From NCBI RefSeq assembly GCF_001281485.1, contig NZ_CP012669.1, forward strand, positions 992,001 through 1,056,000: DNA of 64,000 nucleotides, read 5' to 3'. Under the pieces are notes generated by a model that did not search any database, was not told the DNA's origin, and saw only the letters and a program-made list of their open reading frames with translations. The position numbers and the translations under genes were made by a program. Shown here in pieces: positions 60,996 to 64,000 of the stretch. Source of the DNA: Altererythrobacter epoxidivorans. Its GTDB lineage: Bacteria; Pseudomonadota; Alphaproteobacteria; Sphingomonadales; Sphingomonadaceae. Positions within the stretch are counted from its first letter, which is position 1. Each line of letters starts with the position of its first letter.

Positions 60996-61877
60996 TTACT
61001 GCACGCGCGAGACGGTGTAGCCCTGTCGTTCCAGCAGTGCTGGCAACCCGTCCGGTCCGACCAGATGGGCTGCGCCAACCGCAACCAAGGGCCTTTGACC
61101 CTGATCCAGCCTTTTGATGAGTTGCGAGAGCCAGTCGCGATTGCGATCGACCAACAGCGCTTGCCTCAATTCTGGGTCGGCCAGCATACCTTCTGTCGTT
61201 GCTTCTTCCAGCACTTTGATATCGCCTGACAGCCAGGCGCGCTGCAGCCGGGCCGGATCGGCGGAACGGGTGTCTGCCTCTTCCACCACCGCGGCGAGGA
61301 GGTCCTGCTGCTCTTTCTCGGGAAGTTGGTCGAAAATGCCGAGCTGCTTCTCCACGCCTTCGAATTCATGGATCGGGCGGCCCTTGAAGGCGTGGATCAT
61401 GGCACGGTCCGCGCCGTTCTCGGGTTCGCCGGTATCGAAGACCTGCGCGAGGTTGAGCGCCACCGCCCAGGTTTCGAGAGACTGGAAATCGCGCGGCCGG
61501 TATCCGGCCTCGTCGATAAGCGAGAAGAGGGCGGGGCGGCGATCTGCCGTAACCTTCAATCCGATGTCCGGCTGTCCCGGAGTGACCGACAGCCTTCGAT
61601 AGATATCGAAAAGCGCCGCACTGTCTTCCAGTGCGGCGATCTCGACGATCAGGCTGTCGGCATTGCCAATCGCCTCATCCAGCTTGTCCGTTCGCCATTC
61701 CGTATCGTCGGGCAGCGAATGGATCGTTCCGAAGAGCCATGCCTTCGTCTCTCCATCCGCATCCGCGACTTCGAACAGGATTGGCGATGCACCGCCCGTG
61801 TACCCGCCGCCCGGTTCGTCCTGGCATGCGCCCAGACAAAGGAGCACAGCGAGCATCAGGGCAAGGCGGTGGATCAC
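60996..61877 (-). CDS. TraB/GumN family lipoprotein
   Basis: A 293-residue protein with a lipoprotein signal (MIHRLALMLAVLLCLGAC). AWLFGTIHSLPDDTEW carries the GxxH motif that marks the TraB/GumN fold, and VAVGAAHLVGPDGLPALLERQGY has the second HxxG. EFEGVEKQLGIFDQLP sits in the middle. The family includes putative metalloproteases related to Tiki; activity here is inferred. Its ATG overlaps the stop of the gene upstream by four bases, giving a coupled tandem pair of paralogues. Confidence 0.85.
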   Translation of the reverse strand: MIHRLALMLAVLLCLGACQDEPGGGYTGGASPILFEVADADGETKAWLFGTIHSLPDDTEWRTDKLDEAIGNADSLIVEIAALEDSAALFDIYRRLSVTPGQPDIGLKVTADRRPALFSLIDEAGYRPRDFQSLETWAVALNLAQVFDTGEPENGADRAMIHAFKGRPIHEFEGVEKQLGIFDQLPEKEQQDLLAAVVEEADTRSADPARLQRAWLSGDIKVLEEATTEGMLADPELRQALLVDRNRDWLSQLIKRLDQGQRPLVAVGAAHLVGPDGLPALLERQGYTVSRVQ

Positions 61878-62806
61878 CTTACGCGCACCACTTCGATACC
61901 GCGGCCGTTCAGCAGGTCCTGCACGCTCTTTGTGCCGGCGAGGTGGCCTGCACCCACTGCGATGAAGACAGTGCCCGGATCATCCATGCGGTCATCGATC
62001 CATTCGGCCCAGTTGGCATTGCGATTGTAAAGCAGCGCCTCTGCCAGTGCCTTGTCTTCCATTCCTTCGTTCAGGAGCTCGGCAAGCTGGTCGGCGTCGC
62101 CTTCGATCCATTCGGCGAGCATGGCGTCCAGCTGGTTCTTCACCTCGTCCGTGTTCGCCGCGGCATCGACCAGGAACTTCACCTGCGATTCCTGCGGCAA
62201 TCCGTCGAACACGCCAATCTGAAAGTCGATGGTTTCGAGCGCGCCCTTCTGGCGCTCACCGGCCTGGCGAAGAAGGACCATCTCCACGCCTGAATCGGGG
62301 GCATATCCCTGCTGCATCAACGGAAGCATGGTCAGCATCATACCGGCATACCACGGTTCGAAGCGATCGAATGCCTCGACCGGCAGGCCGAGCTTCGTCA
62401 TCGCGCCGTCGAATGTGGCAAGCTGTTCTTCGTCGAGGAGCGAGCGCAGCGTCGTGTCGGCAGGCAACATGCCCTTCGCCATCACCAGCGCCTGCATTTC
62501 GGCGGCCATGCTGTCGTCCATCTTGATTTCGGTCACGATGGTATCCGAAGCGGCAAAGGCATCGGCGATCGGCCCGTCGAGCCATTCGATACCTTCGGGC
62601 AGCGCATGAACCGTGCCGAACAGATAAACGGTCGTGTCTTCGTCTGCGACCTTCCACAGCGCGGGGCCGGTCGGGGCCGCCGTAGTCGCTGCGACCTCGG
62701 TATTGGCGGTGGCACTTGCTGCGGCATCTTCAGCAAAGGCCGGGGCGCTGAACAGCATGGTCGATGCGGCGAGGGCAGCAGTGAGCTTGCGAGTAAGAGA
62801 AGTCAT
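61874..62806 (-). CDS. TraB/GumN family protein (second copy)
   Basis: A 310-residue paralogue of its downstream neighbour. A signal peptide (LTAALAASTMLFSAPAFAED) replaces the lipobox, so the protein is soluble in the periplasm. VYLFGTVHALPEGIEW and IAVGAGHLAGTKSVQDLL keep the GxxH and HxxG motifs, and SMAAEMQALVMAKGMLP separates them. The two copies are about as long as each other and similar motif by motif, pointing to tandem duplication followed by divergence in localisation. Confidence 0.85.
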   Translation of the reverse strand: MTSLTRKLTAALAASTMLFSAPAFAEDAAASATANTEVAATTAAPTGPALWKVADEDTTVYLFGTVHALPEGIEWLDGPIADAFAASDTIVTEIKMDDSMAAEMQALVMAKGMLPADTTLRSLLDEEQLATFDGAMTKLGLPVEAFDRFEPWYAGMMLTMLPLMQQGYAPDSGVEMVLLRQAGERQKGALETIDFQIGVFDGLPQESQVKFLVDAAANTDEVKNQLDAMLAEWIEGDADQLAELLNEGMEDKALAEALLYNRNANWAEWIDDRMDDPGTVFIAVGAGHLAGTKSVQDLLNGRGIEVVRVR

Positions 62807-62851
62807 AGGAATGTCCTTGGATTATGGGTGTGAATAGGGAATTAAAACGCT

Positions 62852-63277
62852 TTAGCGAAGGCCCAGTCGGCGCGCGAAATAGGCGACAGCGGTAAGCGCG
62901 AAAGTCATCCAGAAGATCGCGCCGGCATCAGGCTCGATCAATGCGCCCGCCTGGTTGAAGAACCACCAGGTGCCGTATGCGATCATGTTGCCATAAAGGC
63001 CGATCGTGCAGGCCCAGAGATTGTCCGAAAGATCGAGCTCGTCGACCTTGCGGAAATAGTCCCGCGAGAACCAGATGAAGCCGATCGTCACGATGACCCA
63101 AACGGCGATCAGCACGCCTATCGGCAGGTCGCCAACTTTCACCATGATCGCTCCGGCACCGGTAACGGCGCCTGCGACAAGCGCGACAGCGAATGCGATC
63201 GCAACGTATCGGAAAAAGGCAGAGCGGCGGCTGTTGTGGCGCTGTTCGCCAATGGTTTCGTAATCAGGCTTGGTCAT
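62852..63277 (-). CDS. Four-helix membrane protein of the XRE operon
   Basis: A 141-residue protein from the ATG at 63277 (MTKPDYETIGEQRHNSRRSAF). Hydrophobic segments lie near residues 23-45, 54-70, 85-105 and 113-130, with ...FSRDYFRKVDELDLSDNLWACTIGLYGNM between them. Similar proteins are often encoded next to small XRE repressors. It overlaps the XRE gene by 14 bp and is cotranscribed with it. The open frame upstream of 63277 is antisense-like and unlikely to be used. Function unknown. Confidence 0.78.
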   Translation of the reverse strand: MTKPDYETIGEQRHNSRRSAFFRYVAIAFAVALVAGAVTGAGAIMVKVGDLPIGVLIAVWVIVTIGFIWFSRDYFRKVDELDLSDNLWACTIGLYGNMIAYGTWWFFNQAGALIEPDAGAIFWMTFALTAVAYFARRLGLR

Positions 63278-63458
63278 CGAAGATTTCCTCGATTTGCATT
63301 TCAAAAAGTCGGGCGATCTTGAAGGCCAGCGGTAGCGATGGATCGTGCTTGCCGGTCTCGATAGCGTTGACCGCTTGTCGAGAGACGTCGAGCCGTCCTG
63401 CCAACTCCGCCTGGCTCCAGTTGCGTTCGGCACGCAGAACCTTGAGACGATTGTTCAT
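63264..63458 (-). CDS. Small XRE-family transcriptional regulator
   Basis: A 64-residue protein consisting of little more than one helix-turn-helix (NNRLKVLRAERNWSQAELAGRLDVSRQAVNAIETGKHDPSLPLAFKIARLF). The recognition helix is around VSRQAVNAIET. The ATG at 63458 follows GAGGAGC by five bases. Proteins of this size dimerise and repress their own operon. Four TGAC-N3-5-GTC repeats upstream of the operon are the obvious target. It overlaps the four-helix membrane-protein gene and follows the 47-residue gene by 20 bp. Confidence 0.9.
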   Translation of the reverse strand: MNNRLKVLRAERNWSQAELAGRLDVSRQAVNAIETGKHDPSLPLAFKIARLFEMQIEEIFDDQA

Positions 63459-63478
63459 ATGAGCTCCTCGCCCCGTGT

Positions 63479-63622
63479 TCAGGGCCAGATGCGCGAGCCG
63501 ACCATCAGTCCGACGATCGCGCCGAGAATGAAGAGCAGGGCGATCATGGCGATCCGTTGGCCACGCATGTTTGATACGTGATCGAATGCGTTGCTGACGG
63601 GGGTGTTGTTTGCCTGGTCCAT
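63479..63622 (-). CDS. 47-residue membrane microprotein
   Basis: A short frame, ATG at 63622, stop at 63479, with AGAGG eight bases before the start. Residues 1-22 are soluble (MDQANNTPVSNAFDHVSNMRGQ) and 23-42 form one transmembrane helix (IAMIALLFILGAIVGLMVG) with a basic and aromatic end SRIWP. It falls between the 34-residue gene and the XRE gene, all on the same strand with 20-bp gaps. Such peptides often tune membrane proteins; the role is unknown. Confidence 0.65.
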   Translation of the reverse strand: MDQANNTPVSNAFDHVSNMRGQRIAMIALLFILGAIVGLMVGSRIWP

Positions 63623-63642
63623 GTCCTTGGCCTCTGTGCAGT

Positions 63643-63747
63643 TCACAGCGAACCAATCAGGCGGCCGAGCGCATATCCACCCGCCGCACAGAGAACGAGG
63701 ATAAGGCTGAAGATTGCAGCATTGCGCGGTGTTACGTCGATTTCCAT
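63643..63747 (-). CDS. 34-residue membrane microprotein
   Basis: ATG at 63747, stop at 63643, preceded seven bases upstream by GGAGG, a near-perfect ribosome-binding site. MEIDVTPRNA leads to a helix AIFSLILVLCAAGGYALGRLIG with small-residue packing (GGYALGR) and a Leu end. It is first in the operon of small membrane proteins and XRE repressor. It is likely translated; function unknown. Confidence 0.65.
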   Translation of the reverse strand: MEIDVTPRNAAIFSLILVLCAAGGYALGRLIGSL

Positions 63748-63777
63748 TTTTCGGTCCTCCGATTTGTCATGATTTGC

Positions 63778-63851
63778 TGACTGTATGTCAGGTATGCCTG
63801 ACTATATGTCGCGATTCGCTGACTATGTCAACACTACCTGACACAATGTCG
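63778..63851. promoter_or_regulatory. Four TGAC-N-GTC operator repeats, 21-bp phased
   Basis: TGACTGTATGTCA at 63778, TGACTATATGTCG at 63799, TGACTATGTCA at 63820 and TGACACAATGTCG at 63839. Starts are 21, 21 and 19 bp apart, about two helical turns, so all face one side of the DNA. They overlap the operon promoter and lie before the XRE operon and glyQ. Confidence 0.65.
63801..63831 (-). promoter_or_regulatory. Putative promoter of the XRE/microprotein operon
   Basis: On the minus strand TTGACA (63831-63826) and TATAGT (63806-63801) with a 19-bp spacer lie across repeats 2 and 3. A CATATA shifted two bases gives a 17-bp spacing. The start would lie near 63794, about 47 bases before the 34-residue gene. 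Confidence 0.5.
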
Positions 63852-63925
63852 TGATGACCTGTCCTTTTTCGCGCAGGGGAGTTGCAGGATTGACGCTCTC
63901 AAGCGCTTCCGCCATTGCGCCCGCC

Positions 63926-64000
63926 ATGACTGCTGTGCCGGACAGAAACCCCAAGGCGTCCTTCCAGGACATGATCCTCGCGCTCCATGATTTCTGGAGC
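63926..64000 (+). CDS. glyQ: Glycyl-tRNA synthetase alpha subunit, 5' end
   Basis: The first 25 codons of a gene leaving the right edge. From the ATG at 63926 the frame gives MTAVPDRNPKASFQDMILALHD then FWS, and SFQDMILALHDFW is the hallmark start of the GlyQ core. The alpha subunit binds glycine and ATP and activates the amino acid with GlyS. It is divergent from the XRE operon, whose repeats lie upstream in the shared gap. The N-terminal ten residues differ from the family core and a different upstream start cannot be ruled out. Confidence 0.85.
   Translation, partial: MTAVPDRNPKASFQDMILALHDFWS

Overview
The window is GC-rich and almost entirely coding. Its gene content points to an alphaproteobacterium of the order Sphingomonadales, most likely an Erythrobacteraceae member. 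That placement is inferred from protein style: an N-terminal helix-turn-helix fused to RibB-RibX, a Coq4-type ubiquinone protein, a DUF4170 protein, MutL with endonuclease motifs, and lactate-dehydrogenase, YceI and GumN/TraB types usual in that group. No IS element, prophage, CRISPR array or rRNA operon was seen. Nearly everything is housekeeping, with a few accessory genes slipped into conserved neighbourhoods.

Layout. 1-2.9 kb: the 3' end of an epoxide hydrolase, a convergent FMN-dependent lactate dehydrogenase, an I78 inhibitor lipoprotein and a YceI protein. 3.0-6.5 kb: ilvI-ilvH-ilvC for branched-chain amino acids, with a promoter and hairpin leader. 6.5-13.3 kb: miaA and serB with overlapping divergent starts, a nitroreductase, coq4, purL and two small membrane proteins. 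13.4-20.5 kb: xseB-ispA-coaD-cyclophilin-queA, then an ABC exporter pair and a small outer-membrane barrel, then tgt. 20.5-22.9 kb: a small orphan protein and a divergent dioxygenase/sulfotransferase-like pair. 22.9-32.6 kb: rpsD, a chorismate mutase, the rpiB-glyA-nrdR-trmJ string and the yqeY-(lipoprotein)-dnaG-rpoD string.

32.8-38.5 kb: carA and carB separated by an AT-richer membrane-anchored gene, then greA. 38.5-41.2 kb: a GNAT protein, DUF4170 and a four-gene membrane-stress cluster resembling YqjDE. 41.4-46 kb: eno, a MarR-like regulator, ribH, the HTH-RibB-RibX fusion behind a TGTGAT repeat array, tRNA-Lys(CTT) and an orphan winged-helix protein. 46.1-52 kb: the elongasome operon mreB-mreC-mreD-mrdA-rodA. 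52.1-56.3 kb: mutL, a lipoprotein and an M28 peptidase. 56.3-60.9 kb: a DUF1206 protein and rplY-pth-(Tat SDR)-ychF. 61-62.8 kb: two tandem GumN/TraB proteins. 62.8-63.9 kb: an operon of a small XRE repressor with three membrane proteins, two of only 34 and 47 residues, preceded by four operator-like repeats at about 21-bp spacing. The window ends in the first 25 codons of glyQ.

The most unusual signals are regulatory: the 21-bp-phased operator array before the microprotein operon, the RibB fusion protein with repeats in front of its own gene, the perfect inverted repeat before eno, and accessory genes placed inside carAB, queA-tgt and pth-ychF. All family names come from reading motifs; no database search was run.
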